This document shows positions 32,117-44,949 of a stretch of 64,000 nt of DNA, in pieces; the stretch's first letter is position 1; the number at the start of each line of letters is the position of its first letter. The DNA is taken from NCBI RefSeq assembly GCF_047511655.1, contig NC_133402.1, positions 64,732,951 through 64,796,950 of the forward strand, written 5' to 3'. The notes beneath the pieces were generated by a model. It was not told the DNA's origin. It saw only the letters and a list, made by a program, of their open reading frames with translations, and made no database searches. A program made the translations under genes and the position numbers. The DNA is from Castor canadensis (lineage: Eukaryota > Chordata > Mammalia > Rodentia > Castoridae).

Positions 32117-34515
32117 ATAAACTGACATTTTCTTACAGATTTCAGTCTCCTTTCTTTGTTCTCAAGTTTTCACATTTTAATTATGATATGACACAGGATT
32201 GTACTTTTCAGGTACAGTTGGGGTTTAAAATGCCTCCTAAACATGGGCAAATATATCATTATATAGATTTGGAAAATTGTCTGTTTATTTCATTGAATAG
32301 TTTTCCTATGCCTTTAATTTGTATTCCAGCTCCTTCTTCAACCCTGTAAATTCTGTTTGGTCTTTAGATTATGTCCTAGAGAGTTGAATATTGTATTCAT
32401 TGGTATTCATATTTCTTTGTGATTATTTGTGTGCAACTCTTTGATCTTGTCTTCCATTTCTGGTATTCTTTCTTTTGTATGCTCTTATCTGCCACTAATA
32501 CTACCCACTGTGAATTGTATCTGATTTATTGAGATTTTCATTTCTAACTATCTTGTCAACTTGGCTTATTTTTCATAGTTTCTACTTATTTACTCAATTT
32601 GTCTCCATGTTTCTGACTTTCTTGTCTAGGTCTTGGATTGATTTTCTAACTTCATTTATCTGTTTACTTGAATCACCTCTGAGATCTCTGATCATTTTTT
32701 AACAGTAGGCTTCTGAATTTTCTCTCCAACATTTTGACCAGTTCATTATCTTTGGATTCAGTTGTTGAGTTTTTGTGGTGGGAGTTTAGAGGTGAGATAT
32801 TGTCCTGGATTTTCCTGTTAAATATCAACTTAAAATTTAAGTTTCCTTCTATTTCCTTGGGTGAATGGGGAAACTATGGCACTAGCAAGGCTAACAATCT
32901 AGCAATTAATCAAGTATCTTAATGAGTGGGGAAAAATTAGATCCTTTATCTGTTTCCCTACTAAGGTTGTATGAGAACAAAACTCTGGTTTCTATGGAGA
33001 TGATCTGGTAGCTTAAGACTGGTTAAAAGGTATAGGGATTGGAAATTGAGTGTTGACAGGATGGGGAAGTGAGACTATTGGAAAAAGGGGGGGTTGAGTG
33101 AAGAAGATATAGTATGAGTGAGCTCTGTATACTTACAAAAGGCAAATAGAGAATGGTTTGGGGAATACAGAGAAAACAAAAAAGAGATTATAGCAATTAG
33201 AAACCAAATTTTAAAAGGAGGAGAAAACAAATAAATAAAAGGACAAAAAAAAGAAAAGAAAAAGATGTAGCCAAATGAAAATAACTTAGATTAAGGGAAA
33301 AAAAAAGACAAGGAAACAAAGATAATGAAATAGCACTAATATTTCTTGTTAGAGAGATGTTGACATCCCCAACATTTGCACAGGTTAGTCCTGGCTGTTA
33401 AGGAAAGAGCTTCAGGAGGGAGGACTTGCAATTCTAGCTTAAAGTACAGCAAGAGCCTAGACACTGTGATTCCCAGACCTGGAATTCCCCAGCTGCAACC
33501 TTTGAATCCCCAGACATAGTTAGAAGCTGCCATTTGTTGTCCTTTACAGTCAAACAACTTCTCTAAGCTGAATTCCCAGTCAGTGGGAGCTCAATGCTTT
33601 GTTTTTTAAATTGACCTTATTCAATGGCGCTGTTGTGGCAGGTTTGGGCAGGGTCTATTTTTGATGTTTTCCTGCCAGGAACCCTTAATTGCCTGAACTG
33701 ACCCTCTCCCTCCTAAATTTGTCTCTAGTGGCAGATTTCCAGGTGGAACTGTGACTGGGCATCCCAGAAGTCTTTGGGCTGTTATTTTTTTATGTCCCCT
33801 TAATCACTCAATCTTAAAGCTTGCCTATCTGCAAGGAACTCTCTGTCAGTGAGAACTACATGCTTTCTTTTGGAAATATTTTGCAGGCAGTTAGGCAGAG
33901 TCACAGTTCCCTAACCCAGATCCCTTTAAGGTCTCAGTTTTCTGCAAGGCAAAGACTCTGTGCACAGATGTCTCAAGACACCCTGAGGATTGATTGCTTC
34001 CTGTTTTCAGTATCCCCTGAGTACCTCAGACTCCATCAGGAGGCCATCTCTGGAGATGGTGCCTTGCCACAGCTCTCTGAAGTATGAAGATTGAAGGGTT
34101 GTCTTGTCAGTACCTGGCCTTTTGTGCAGGGAAATTACAGTACTATCATATCCCTACCCTGGAGTTAGAGTTTCTGTGTGGTGTAATTGTTGTCCCAGAG
34201 CCAGGTTTGACAGTTTCTTGTGGCAGCTGTCTATCTTATCTTGAGGTGGAAACTTCAGCTTCCCCTCTCCTCAGAGGGAGCTGGGGCTAGTACCTCAAAC
34301 TCTTTCTCTCTTGTGTTTTGATTCAGTTCCCTGTATTTTTCAGATATCCTGTCACTCTGTTGTGTTTCTCTGTGATCTTGTTCTCCGCACTTCTGTATGT
34401 AGTCTCTTCTTTGTTATCCAAACTCTCATTCATGGAATGTGATGAAGAAAGCTTTTACTCCTTTACCATTTTGCCCTCTGGCCACCCATCCTGTTCCAGT
34501 TTAATCAAAAATTCA
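32117..34515 (-). mobile_element. Long old L1 (antisense), 5' portion beyond the provirus
   Basis: This continues the L1 at 18893-23549. Antisense sequence upstream of ORF2 is visible ('tttcattgaatagttttcctatgcc', 'cattatctttggattcagttg'), and a G+C-richer 5' region follows (33340-34510). It ends near 'accattttgccctctggcc', which resembles an antisense L1 5' terminus. ORF1 is not recognisable as an open frame. Without the provirus the two parts make roughly 7 kb, close to a full-length L1. Confidence 0.65.
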
Positions 34516-35120
34516 TGAATAGATGTTGTCATACTTTGAGAAAGTATGTTTTCTCCTTACTTTGAAAAAAATTACTATCCTCTCAGAGGAGAGCTTAATG
34601 ATGTTGACCTGCTCACATCCACATGAAGAATGTGATATAGGTGAGACATTACACTCTTGAAGCATGACTGCCTGATAACTCTGTCTCAGAAGATCTACAT
34701 TCTTCTGCATTTCCTGATTCAAATAGATATAGTCAATGCTCATCAACACAAAGAATTGCTATGATTTATAAGACTAATTTCAATGATTTTCTTTTGATAG
34801 AAGTTCCTTCAAAGTTCCTGCTTGACTCGTTCCCTGAAAGTGCCCTTTAATAAACAGTGTGACATTTCTTAGGAGTCTATAATAAGTGGCTTCTTGTTTC
34901 AATCTCCTAGAGAATGTAAATTCAATAAGTTAAAAATGGAAAGTGTAAATTCAATTAGCCAAAAAATTCAACTGACTACTTATCTCCCTAGTTTAAATTC
35001 ATCACAGGAGCCCTGAAACTGTCTGGTGAATATATTGCCACACATCTTTGCTTAGAAATCACTTAAGCATTTCAAAATTATCCAAAATGGACTTAGACAC
35101 TAAAACCAGAAAACATTGAT
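34516..35120. other. AT-rich sequence, no gene seen
   Basis: No repeat or coding frame is recognised. A minus-strand open frame at 34513-34749 has no domain. Confidence 0.45.
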
Positions 35121-35124
35121 CAAA

Positions 35125-36880
35125 TAAATTGAAGCAGACAAAAATAAACGGTTATACCTTGTGTTAATAGATTAGAAGAATTAATATTGTTAAAATAGCA
35201 GTGGGCTCAAATTAATCTACAGATTCAACACAGTCCTTATCAGATTCCAATATTTCTGCAGGTACAGAAAAAACAAAGAATTCTAAAATTTATGTGAAAT
35301 CAAAAGAACCCAAAAAGCTGGAGTAATCCTGAGTATAAACAAAGTTGAGGATATAGTATGCCTAATTTCAAAATATACTAAAAAGTCATAGTAATCAAAA
35401 TAGTATGATATTGATATAAAAACAGACACATAGATTGAGGAAACAGAATTTTAAATCCCATAGATAAATCAATATACTTATAGTCAATTAATTTTCAATA
35501 AAAATGTCAAGAACACACAATGTGGAAAGGACATTATCTTCAATAAATATTGTTAAGTAATTGTCCATATCCAAAAGAATAAAATTATACCTTTATCTCT
35601 TACACCATATAGAAACACCAATTAGACCAAACACTGCCTCATAAAACTTGAAGCTGGAAACTAGTAGAGAAAGACACAGGGGAAAGTTCCATAATGATGA
35701 TTTATCTTGGCAATGATTTTTTTTAGTTCTGACCCCAAAAGCATGACAACAAAGCAAAAATAGATAAATGGGATTACATTAAACTAACAGCACAACAAAA
35801 GAAGCAATCAAGGAAGAGAAGAGACACCCTATGGTATGGTTAAAAAAAATTTGCAAAACATACATCTGAAGAGGAGTTAATACCCTTTGCATAAGGAAAT
35901 CAAACAACCCAATACCAAGAAAACAAGTAATGTTACCCAAAAATTAACAAAGCATATGAGTAGAAATTTCTCATAAAGAGATGTTCCAATGACCAACAGG
36001 TACATGAGAAAGCTGGGAATACCACTAATCACAAGGGACATACAAACTCAAAACATCAAGAGATATCACCTCCCTCCTGGTAGAGTAAAAGACAGAAGGA
36101 AACAGGTGTTGGTGAGGGTGTGGAAAAGTGGAAAGCCTCATAATTGTAGGATGATACACTAGTAGAACCATGATGAAGATCAGGAGGAGCATTCCTCAGA
36201 AAATTAAAACTAAAACTCACGTATGATCCAGTAATGCCACTACTGAGAACATATCCAAAGACAATTAAATCAGTATCTCAAATAGAGAGCTACACTGCCA
36301 TATTCATTATAGCATTATCCTCAATAGCCAAGACATGGAAGCAACCTGTGTCCATTGAAGGATGAATTGATAAAGAAAATTTTGTTCAGTGTATATACAC
36401 ATAATTGAATACTATTTAGTCTTACAAAAGGTGGGGATTCTTTTGTTTGCAGCAACATAGATGAACCCAGAGAGTGTTATGTTAAATGAAATAGGCCAGA
36501 CATCAGAAGACAAACACCACAATCTCCCTTATATAAGGAAAATAAAATCACTGGCTATAGAAAGAGAGCAAAAGGGTAATCACCAGAACCTGGAGTTTAG
36601 GATGGGAGATGGAGAGGGGTAATCAGTTAATGGAAACTAAATTTATTTGGACAAGGGGATAAGTTTATGAGCTTTATTGTACAAAATGTGACTCTAATTA
36701 ATAACCATGTCTTATATATCCAAAAATAGCTGAGACAGCAGAGTGTAAGTTGGTAAGGTAATGCAGCAAGTTTACCAGGTTGACCTAACCAACCCACAGT
36801 GCATTTAGATATGCAAATCATATACTATAAATATGTCTAATATTCATCAATTCAAATAAATTTTAAAAATTTAAAAAACA
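35125..36880 (+). repeat. Old L1 ORF2 3' half and 3' UTR
   Basis: Sense-strand ORF2 remnants run in the normal order: 'agattcaacacagtccttatc', 'ggagtaatcctgagtataaac', 'gggattacattaaactaaca', 'agatatcacctccctcctgg' and 'gatgaattgataaagaaaa'. 3' UTR-like sequence and an A/T-rich end near 36870 follow. It is heavily mutated, with no long open frame. Confidence 0.8.
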
Positions 36881-37480
36881 GTTTGGTTGATTTAATCCAT
36901 CACAGTACTTAACTCACTTGAGATATTTTTCATTGTTCTCATGCCCCACTAATTTGTGAGCTCCAAAGTTGGCAAAATTAGAATGTAAGCATCTGACATA
37001 CAAGGAACATTGCATAGTGCTTTGCACATAGTGATATTTGATAAATGTTTTGTGAATGAACGAATAACAAATGGTAGAGGTGCATAACAGAGATGGAAAG
37101 AGAGAGGTTGAGTCATAAAGAAGAAGTACAAAAGACAGCTTCAGTAATACTAAGGGAGGATGATTACTTGGGGAATTCTGAGAACATTTCACAGGGAACT
37201 CCACAAGTCAAGTAGAACCTGAAGGATGTATTTGTGGAAATCCTAAGAGGGCATCCTAAGCAAATCAAATAGTATAAACCACAAGTTGGGAGAGAGTAGG
37301 CTACAGTGAAATAAATTCAGAGAAAGCACACTAAGTGCCAAGACTATATGCTTTTTATGAATCGTCATTAGCTGGAGTATATTAAGTAAAAATGATCAAA
37401 AATATTCATAGAGTTTTTAAACTTGCTGAAACCATCATAGGAAGGGCACTAAGGCAGAAAGAAGAAAAACAGAGGAGATG
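36881..37480. other. Unique sequence, no gene seen
   Basis: The minus-strand open frame at 36914-37204 has no recognisable domain. I see no repeat. Confidence 0.45.
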
Positions 37481-37484
37481 AATC

Positions 37485-37868
37485 AATTTGGGTTATAATA
37501 CATATATACATGGAGATGTCACAGTGAAACACCCTGTATAGCTATCTTAAACAAACAGAAATGATATTTTTCTTCTTCACTTACAAATATCAGAAAACAG
37601 GAGAGCAAAACAGGTCCTGGTTGGTACCAGTGGGAGGGAGAGGAGGTGGGGAAAGGGAGTGTGAGGGTGAGTATGGTGCAAATACTGTGTGCTCATGTGT
37701 GTGAGTGGAAAACTGAGACCTGTTGAAACTATTTCAGGAAGGGGAATGAAGGAGAATGGTGGAGAAGATGAATTAAAGAATGGAATATTTGATATTTTGT
37801 AAGAACTTCTGTAAATCCCACAATGTAACCTCACCAGGCACAGCAATAAAAACAACAGTAGATAAAAG
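37485..37868 (+). repeat. L1 3' UTR and A-rich tail
   Basis: The order of motifs is the same as at 11825-12215: 'gggttataatacatatataca', 'gctatcttaaacaaacag', a G-rich tract, 'cccacaatgtaacctcacc', then an A-rich tail. It is 5'-truncated, with no ORF2. Confidence 0.8.
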
Positions 37869-40800
37869 CCCATATGAAAGAGTAACTAATGGAATGAACA
37901 TTTCCAGCCATTTGGCAGAAGACCTTGATGTCTAATCCTGAAGCGTATTTGATAGAGATTCTGTCCATCGTCATAGTGGAAAAGGAAGCAGATTAATTAC
38001 ATTACAGGAAATGTACCTGGACAGCAGCACTGACAATAAATGAGAGGAAAGTGAGTGTGTAGACACTGCCTCGTTAGGAGAATATTGCAATAATCCATGA
38101 ATTATTATCCTTCCTCCTGGTGCACAACAAACTTGATCAGCATGGCACTTTTCTTATCCAAATATTTGAGAAAAAATATATAATCTATGACCATCTCCTT
38201 CATATCAAAGTAAGTAGAATCAGGTTCTATTACAACGTAAATGAGGTGATAATTTCTAATTGCATATTTGCACAGTGCTTGTTCACTTCTCTGCTTCTGA
38301 ACTTTAGGGTATGAAAGTAAACTATTGTTTAAACACAATTCTGTCCTAGGTTTAGTGAACACATAGGTAACAGGATAGTAACTTGACATGCAGATTGGAG
38401 TTCTAAGGCAATCTAAAACTGTTTTTAAGTGTTGGATGAGCCAAGTATAATTGATTCTTGTATGTGAGCAGTGTATTGAAGAGGAATCCACCAGCAATCA
38501 AACACTGTTCTTTTTCTAAATAAATCTTAATGAGAACGAGAAATCATAGTTTTCCAAGTAGAAAAACCACTGGAATAGAAATGAGTCCACGTGAGAGGAA
38601 AGTGCTTCGTGTCTTTGGTTAGTTCTGAGGGAAGTTTATGAGTGCAAAATCAGCTTTTTTCAGTGATTCTCACTCCACCATTTAAAGTGATTCTCTTTAT
38701 AGAAAATTTTACATGGCTTCACTTTTTCTGTATTTCTTCTCTCCATATTCTATCATCTTTCTTGATCAAACATACTTGAAGAGTATGGAAAAACCTCTAC
38801 ACATTAGGTTTGTAGATTTAAAATGAAAATGACAAGCAGCATTATCGGGAAAAGCATGTACAGAGTACATATTAAGTATTGCAGAAAAATTTCAAGGGCC
38901 AGAAAATTTGAGTCAAGAATTTGGAGGACAGAATTTCACATTTAGTTTTTCACAAATGAGACTAGAATAATCTCTGGCGAACAGGACATAAGTTTTATAC
39001 AGTGCTATGCCAAACCTGCTTGTACCGACTCACTGGAGTGGACTGTTTGTGTCAGTTCCCAAGACTGCATGAGTGAGGTGCTGTTAGGATCTGAAAGCAG
39101 CCCTTTCACTGCGGAAATCTGCAAGCCACAGGCAGAGCCTCCTCACACCCAGTGCTGGTTACTAACAAATCACTTATTTTTTAGGAGACTAATGAGTTTA
39201 GGGTTGCATATTTTTGCTATCAAAATGGGTTTCTTCATCAATGTAATAAGCTATGTTATTGAAATTGAAATTGTTTGGACAGTCTTCTGCCAACTGAACA
39301 GTTGCATGTTCTCTAATATATGTATTTTTATTTAATTACAATTTGGAGGTACACACCATATATATGTATATATATATATAAAATGTAGTATATATTATAT
39401 AATATATATGACAGTATAGATATATATTAATAATATATAAATTAGTATATACACTAATAGCATATATACTTATTTAATAAATAACATTAATAAAGTTTTT
39501 TAATTACTCACAAAAAGTTAAAAGCCAAGAAATATAAGATTATGGCAAAATAAACATTATAGACTGACAATTTTATGTATTTAGAAAACCTTTTGCTATT
39601 CAGTAAGACAACACACATAATAGTGTAATTTTTTTGTATCAGTGAACTTGTATTTTCACCATTATTCCTGAAAATGCAGGAATATCACACTAGAGAGGCA
39701 ATTTGTTTTTAAAGAAATTGGTGGTCTTGTTTTTAAATTCCATTTATTTTGTTAGTTGGTTGTATTTGCACTGAAGTAAGATATGTACATCCAAATGGAA
39801 GAAGAAAACTGACTGAACTTAAAAGTATCGCTTTCTTCAATCTGTGTGTACACGCTTTTAAAGACTTTTCTCAAAATTAGGAAGATAAAATTCTAGCCTC
39901 ATTGATGTGGTTCTATAAACTAATCTAAAAATATGCATGTTTCATAAAATAACAAATTCTTTCAAAGCCCATTGTAAAGTTTCATTTCAAAATGCCATAA
40001 ACAGATTAGAATAAGTTTTCAACTTTTTGAAAAGTAGAGATTTAAGAGTGCTATTTTAAGTCATACCAATTATATTAGGTGACAAAATTATAAAATGTTT
40101 GTATCTTGAAGGTATTTTTTGTTCATGGAAAATTTCTTTCAAAAATATTATATTCATAGTTATGTTCAAATCGTGACCTTTACATTGCTGTGGGTTTCAG
40201 AGTTAATTGCCAATAGTATACTACCAACAGACATTTACCATTAGAAAAGATTGAACAAATATGAGATACTTATATTTGTAAGAAAAAACTATGAAGCACA
40301 GTATTTATTTCAACTATTTTACTTATTTTGCCACATGATTGTCAGCATAACTTCTTTCTGTGATGAAAAATGTCCACTACTATTCTCTACGTCCTTATTG
40401 TTAAAGCCTGTACTTGTTTGGAGATAGTGTTTTGTGAAATTAATGACATAATGCTATTTGTATAATATGTGCATATCTAGTTTCTACTTCTGTGATAGAA
40501 ACATGACCTTTCTCAAAATAATGCTGTGGATTAAAATGTGTGGTTACCATGTTTGTACCCTTAACTCAGAACATTTAGCTTTTAACAAGAACATTTCAAA
40601 GGTACCAATTTATAAGACACAATTTCCAGTGTACCTTGTCTTTAGTAGTACTGGCTTATGAAACAAAATCTGGAAAATAAAGTGAGATGCATTCAGAATC
40701 TCTGGACTGTCATGCAATTCCACAGTAAACCTCCCAAGTAATTTTCCTGGACCTGGTTTCTTCAAATCATCAATAGTACACTAGAGCACCTGTTAATAGT

Positions 40801-41530
40801 ATCTACTGACCAGTTCGTTGGCCCTTCTTCCTGTTTTGTTTTCTGTGAACTATAATTTTACTGATTCAGTCAGAGTGATTGTGTCAACAACAGTATGTGG
40901 TCTTTGCCTTCCATGATTAACTAAGAAATATCAAAAGACACTTTGTCATTTCCTAGAATGTCACCATTGGGTTTTTCTTTCCTCATTCTTATTATCTAAT
41001 GAAAAACACTGGCCTTCTCATTTCTTCTCAGTGCTAATGTATTCTGAGATATTTACTATTATTTATTATTATTAGTTTCTTTGCAACAATACTGTAAAAT
41101 TTACATTTGTTAAATACTGGTTCTGTTAAGATTAGAGAATACAAATTGTGAATCCAATTCAACTGGACACGTATGGCTTTTCTTGTATTCTCTCATAGAA
41201 AATGAAGGAAGATGGCATTCCTAACTGTCCAGCCTTAAGGATACCCGACACAGTCAGGGACCATTTGACTGTCTTAGGAACTAGTTCTAGTGCACACTTC
41301 AAGTAATACTGAAGTTTAAGTTCTGCTTATTTTTAAGTTAAAAGAATTCAAGCAAACAAAAACTCAAACCTAATAGCCTAATGCTTAATTCTACCACACC
41401 TCTATGTGCTTTGGAAACAATGATTTTATGTATTGAAGTGAAATGACTATTAACTCAGTAGCTCCCAGATGTCAATGCACTGAGATTTCTTGAAATGTGA
41501 CATACTCTGATATTCTTTAAAATGAAATTC
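37869..41530. other. Unique AT-rich sequence with a TA-rich low-complexity tract
   Basis: No gene is seen. The (TA)-rich tract at about 39357-39480 is low complexity. The minus-strand open frame at 38105-38497 (130 codons) has no domain I recognise and unremarkable composition, so I do not call it a gene. Confidence 0.45.
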
Positions 41531-41534
41531 TCAT

Positions 41535-41745
41535 CCAGGTGCTAGTGGCTCATTCCTGGAAACCTAGGTACTTAGGAATCAGAGATAAGGAGGAGGAATC
41601 ATAGATAAGGCTAGCCCAGGCAAAGAGTTAGACTCCATCTCAAAGATACCCAACACAAAACAGGGCTGGCAGAGTGGCTGAAGCAGTTGAGCATCTGCCT
41701 AGCAAGTGTGAGGCCCTGAGTTCAAATTTCAGTACCAAAAAAACC
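41535..41745 (+). repeat. Composite B1-like / ID-like SINE
   Basis: The 7SL-like left unit ('ggtgctagtggctcattcc', 'ggctagcccaggcaaagag') joins the tRNA-derived unit ('ggctggcagagtggctgaag', 'gtgaggccctgagttcaaat') and ends in an A-rich tail. Confidence 0.85.
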
Positions 41746-43200
41746 CTTCAAGCCCTACTCTAGATCTATTGAATGAAAATGGTTGGAAGGTGGCTGAGGC
41801 ATTAAAACCAGAAAAGTAAATCTGGACAGCCTCCCCAGGTGTTTTTTTGTAAATCACAGATTGTTAGATATTGACCTGAGTATAGATGTGAAGTCAATGA
41901 TATTGAACATATTAGTACACATACCTACCAAAATGCATAGGGCCAAATAGGTATTTCCAATAAAAATTTGTACATCCTATTCTGAGGTGATATAGATAGA
42001 TTGTATTATGCCTCTAAGAATGCTTTGTGTAAACTCAAGGTAGGTAATTTTTAGGTGAAGACTATCATAAGAAATAAAAAATTCTACTTAAGCAGATTTA
42101 TTAAATAATTATTTTTCTTCTTCAGCAGTAGCATGGTATCTGAGTTTTTATGTCGCATTTCACATTTAACCTCCTGAAATTTGCTTTTCCCTCATTTTTA
42201 ATATTTTCCCACTATTGGTAAACATTTTTTTCCTCTTTAGTTTGCTGTGCTAAGAGATAGCAAATTTAATTCAATTTAGATTATTATAAGATAATTACCT
42301 TTGGGATGCAAGAACTGGGAACACTGATGAGGAAAAACTGATACAGCAGTGATTATAGGAAAACAATTGTTAGCATCAAACCCAAGGCACAGCTTCAGAA
42401 AAGAAAACAAGTAGAGGAGCCACTAGGGCTAAGAGATAAGGTATGTTTTTGAGATGAGGTAGGGCTTACTACAATAACCTGATCACTTTGAAAAGTTTAG
42501 GCAGATGAGAAGGTAATGGGATTCCCCAATGTCCAGGGGAGAGAATGGAAAGCAAAATAAATTAGGTGTTACTAATAATAGAGAGGACTAGTGCTAAAAA
42601 CAAGAATAAAAGTCTCCTCTGCCATGATATCGCAATTTGCTTAAACTTTAAGGAGAACATTTGATCTTGTAAAATAAAAAATCAAAAGTAAGGAAAGGTG
42701 AACTCAGTATTTGAAAAAGACTAAATTTCCAGAGATTTAAATATTAGGCATTCAAATCCTTTAATTCTTTGAACTAACATTTTTATCTATATATCCATCT
42801 ATGTATCTATGTATCTATCTATCTATATCTATCTATCTTCTATAATATCTTCAACTTTCAGTTATAGTCCTGTATTTCTAGTATTAAAGGTTATAACATT
42901 TATGAAAAATATAGTGATATAAACTACTTTAAATAGCATACACATCTATGTCACCATCAACAGCTTCTTGAATATATTAATGGAAAAAATTATATAACCA
43001 ATGTAATCAGCTTAGCTTAGTAGCTATAACGTTTCTAGAATAGAAAACTTTATTTTTTTAAAGAATCTTCCTTAGAGTCTTTTCTTAGAATCTCAGCTAA
43101 ACAAAGATATAATTGGACAATTTTCTTGTCCTCCCTGAATCCAGTATCATCCAGAAAAACAGAATTCACATTGAAATTATTCAACAGGGATAAGTGCAAT
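41746..43200. other. Unique AT-rich sequence with an (ATCT)n tract
   Basis: No gene is seen. A tetranucleotide tract with ATCT/ATCTATGT units lies at about 42784-42840. Confidence 0.5.
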
Positions 43201-43207
43201 AATTTTT

Positions 43208-43278
43208 ATTGTCAATAGAAATATTCTACAATGGAAATATCTTATTGTCAATAGAAATATTCTACAATGGAAATATCT
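43208..43278. repeat. Two-copy 36-bp tandem duplication
   Basis: The 36-bp unit beginning attgtcaatagaaatattct occurs at 43208-43243 and again at 43244-43278 with no internal difference that I can see. This suggests a recent local duplication. It sits just upstream of the L1 insertion at 43318. Confidence 0.9.
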
Positions 43279-43317
43279 ATTCATAAATTTTAAACGTGCC
43301 TTCTTAAACATATTCCA

Positions 43318-44299
43318 TAAAGCAATAAAGGAAATGCAAATCAAAACCACACTAAGATTCCACCTCACCCCTGTTAGAATAGCCATCATCAGCAACACCA
43401 CCAACAACAGGTGTTGGTGAGGATGTGGGGAAAAAGGAACCCTCATACACTGCTGGTGGGAATACAAGCTAGTGCGACCACTCTGGAAAAAAATTTGGAG
43501 GCTTCTTAAAAATCTAAACATAGATCTTCCATACGATCCAGCAATACCACTCTTGGGGATATACCCAAAGGAATGCGACTCAGGTTACTCCAGAGGCACC
43601 TGCACACCCATGTTTATTGCAGTGCTATTCACAATAGCCAAGTTATGGAAACAACCAAGATGCCCCACTACTGACGAATGGATCAAGAAAATTTGGTATT
43701 TATACACAATGGAATTTTACTCAGCCATGAAGAAGAATGAAATCTTATCATTTGCAGGTAAATGGATGGAACTGGAGAACATCATCCTGAGCGAGGTTAG
43801 CCAGGCTCAGAAGACCAAAAATCGTATGTTCTCCCTCATATGTGGACTTTAGATCTAGGGCAAATGCAGCAATGTGGTTGGACTTGGGTCACATGACAAG
43901 GGGAGAGCACATATGGGAGGTATGGGGATAGGTAGGAAACCCAAAATGTGAAAGCATTTGATGTCCCCACTCCAGAGGAAATAATACAGAAACCTTAAAG
44001 CAACAGAGATCAATATGAGAAGGGGATCAGGAACTAGTGAAGAGGTCAGATAGCAATGAATCAGCTTGGGTTGTAACACATTTGTACATGGAAGCAATGC
44101 TAGGAACGTCTCTTTATAGCTATCTTTATCTCAACTAGCAAAAATGCTTTGTCTTTCTTATTATGCTTATGTCTTCTCTTCCACAAAATTAGAGATAAAG
44201 GCAGGACAGTTTCTGCCTGGAAGTGAGGGCAGGAGGCAGGAGGGAGGAATGGCTCAAATAATATATGCACATGTAAATAAAGGAATTAAAAAAATAAAA
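43318..44299 (+). mobile_element. 5'-truncated L1 with target duplication
   Basis: The ORF2 C-terminus is followed by the 3' UTR and A-rich tail. Imperfect 12-bp direct repeats flank it: aaacatattcca at 43306-43317 and aaacatactcca at about 44300-44311, with one mismatch. The reading frame at 43472-43852 matches the C-terminal ORF2 of the young L1 at 50560 nearly residue for residue (for example [23 protein letters not shown]). The more upstream part is frameshifted. It is therefore the same subfamily but an older copy than 50070-52634. Confidence 0.9.
43472..43852 (+). pseudogene. L1 ORF2 C-terminal fragment
   Basis: An open C-terminal piece of ORF2p, the L1 reverse transcriptase protein, covers only the region after the cysteine motif. 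The catalytic domains were never copied because the element is 5'-truncated. Compared with the open frame at 50560-52644 it shows scattered substitutions. Confidence 0.85.
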
Positions 44300-44430
44300 A
44301 AACATACTCCAAATATTACTGTTGTACACCCTTTCTACAATGAGAGTCAAAAATGCAAGGGAAATATTGCTGATGAAATCTGAGCTTCAACTTTCTGTTC
44401 AATCCTAAATATCAGAACTTTAGGTATAGT

Positions 44431-44905
44431 ATTTTTTTTTTTTGGTTCAAAATTTTATTCAAACACTCATAGAAAATACTCGAGATAAGCGAATTTTAAT
44501 TCTCATCTTCCTCCTCCTCTTCTTTCCGGTTAATCTGGAACTATCACAACTCATAACTCTCTTTTCTGTTATCAACTACTCACAACCAATCACATAGATT
44601 ATTCTTCTTCAGATATTTTTTGGTGAGATATTTCAAATACCTTTTTGAAAAAGGCACCTCAGAAGGTACAGTGATCTTGCTCTTGCTCCTTTCAAAGGTT
44701 ACAACACCTCCACCAAGATTCCCAGCTTTCCCATTTGCTTTGATTCTCTCTTGGGGAAACTGCTCAAAATTGGTAGCATCCATGATTGCATCTCCCACAG
44801 GGTGAGTGCAGTGAAGGGTGAACTTCAGAAACTGCTTCTTTTGTTTTGTTCCCCTTGCCACAAGCCTTTTCACACAGGCACCATGGCCGCAGAGAGGAAG
44901 AAAGG
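44431..44905 (-). pseudogene. RPL22: RPL22 processed pseudogene
   Basis: RPL22 encodes ribosomal protein eL22 of the large subunit. The minus strand has an ATG at 44882-44884 in the context GCCATGG. An apparent 2-nt insertion a few codons later puts the rest in another frame. That frame then reads the ribosomal protein sequence without introns ([39 protein letters not shown]). A TGA at 44580-44582 truncates it where the family continues with a basic stretch and acidic tail, which is still recognisable (GAAGAGGAGGAGGAAGAT region at about 44505-44522). A short 3' UTR, an AATAAA at about 44454-44459 and an A-tail (44431-44442) complete the retrocopy. Intronless structure, A-tail and disabling changes mark it as an L1-mobilised pseudogene. 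Confidence 0.92.
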
Positions 44906-44949
44906 GAAGTGGGCACAGTATGCCAATGCAAAGGCTGGGTATGGTACTT

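Noticed and set aside
34138..34290. G+C-richer block as a possible exon
   Set aside because: It lies within the L1 5' region and shows no protein family or paired splice sites.
38105..38497. 130-codon minus-strand open frame in unique DNA
   Set aside because: It has no domain, no convincing splice or promoter context and ordinary composition. Chance frames of this size occur in 64 kb.
42784..42840. (ATCT)n tract as a regulatory element
   Set aside because: It is an ordinary microsatellite, and nothing nearby suggests a function.
43208..43278. Possible CRISPR-like or satellite array
   Set aside because: There are only two directly adjacent copies with no spacers, in mammalian DNA.
43177..43521. 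Minus-strand open frame over the 36-bp duplication and L1
   Set aside because: It is the antisense of L1 ORF2. A similar antisense frame occurs at 50831-51133.
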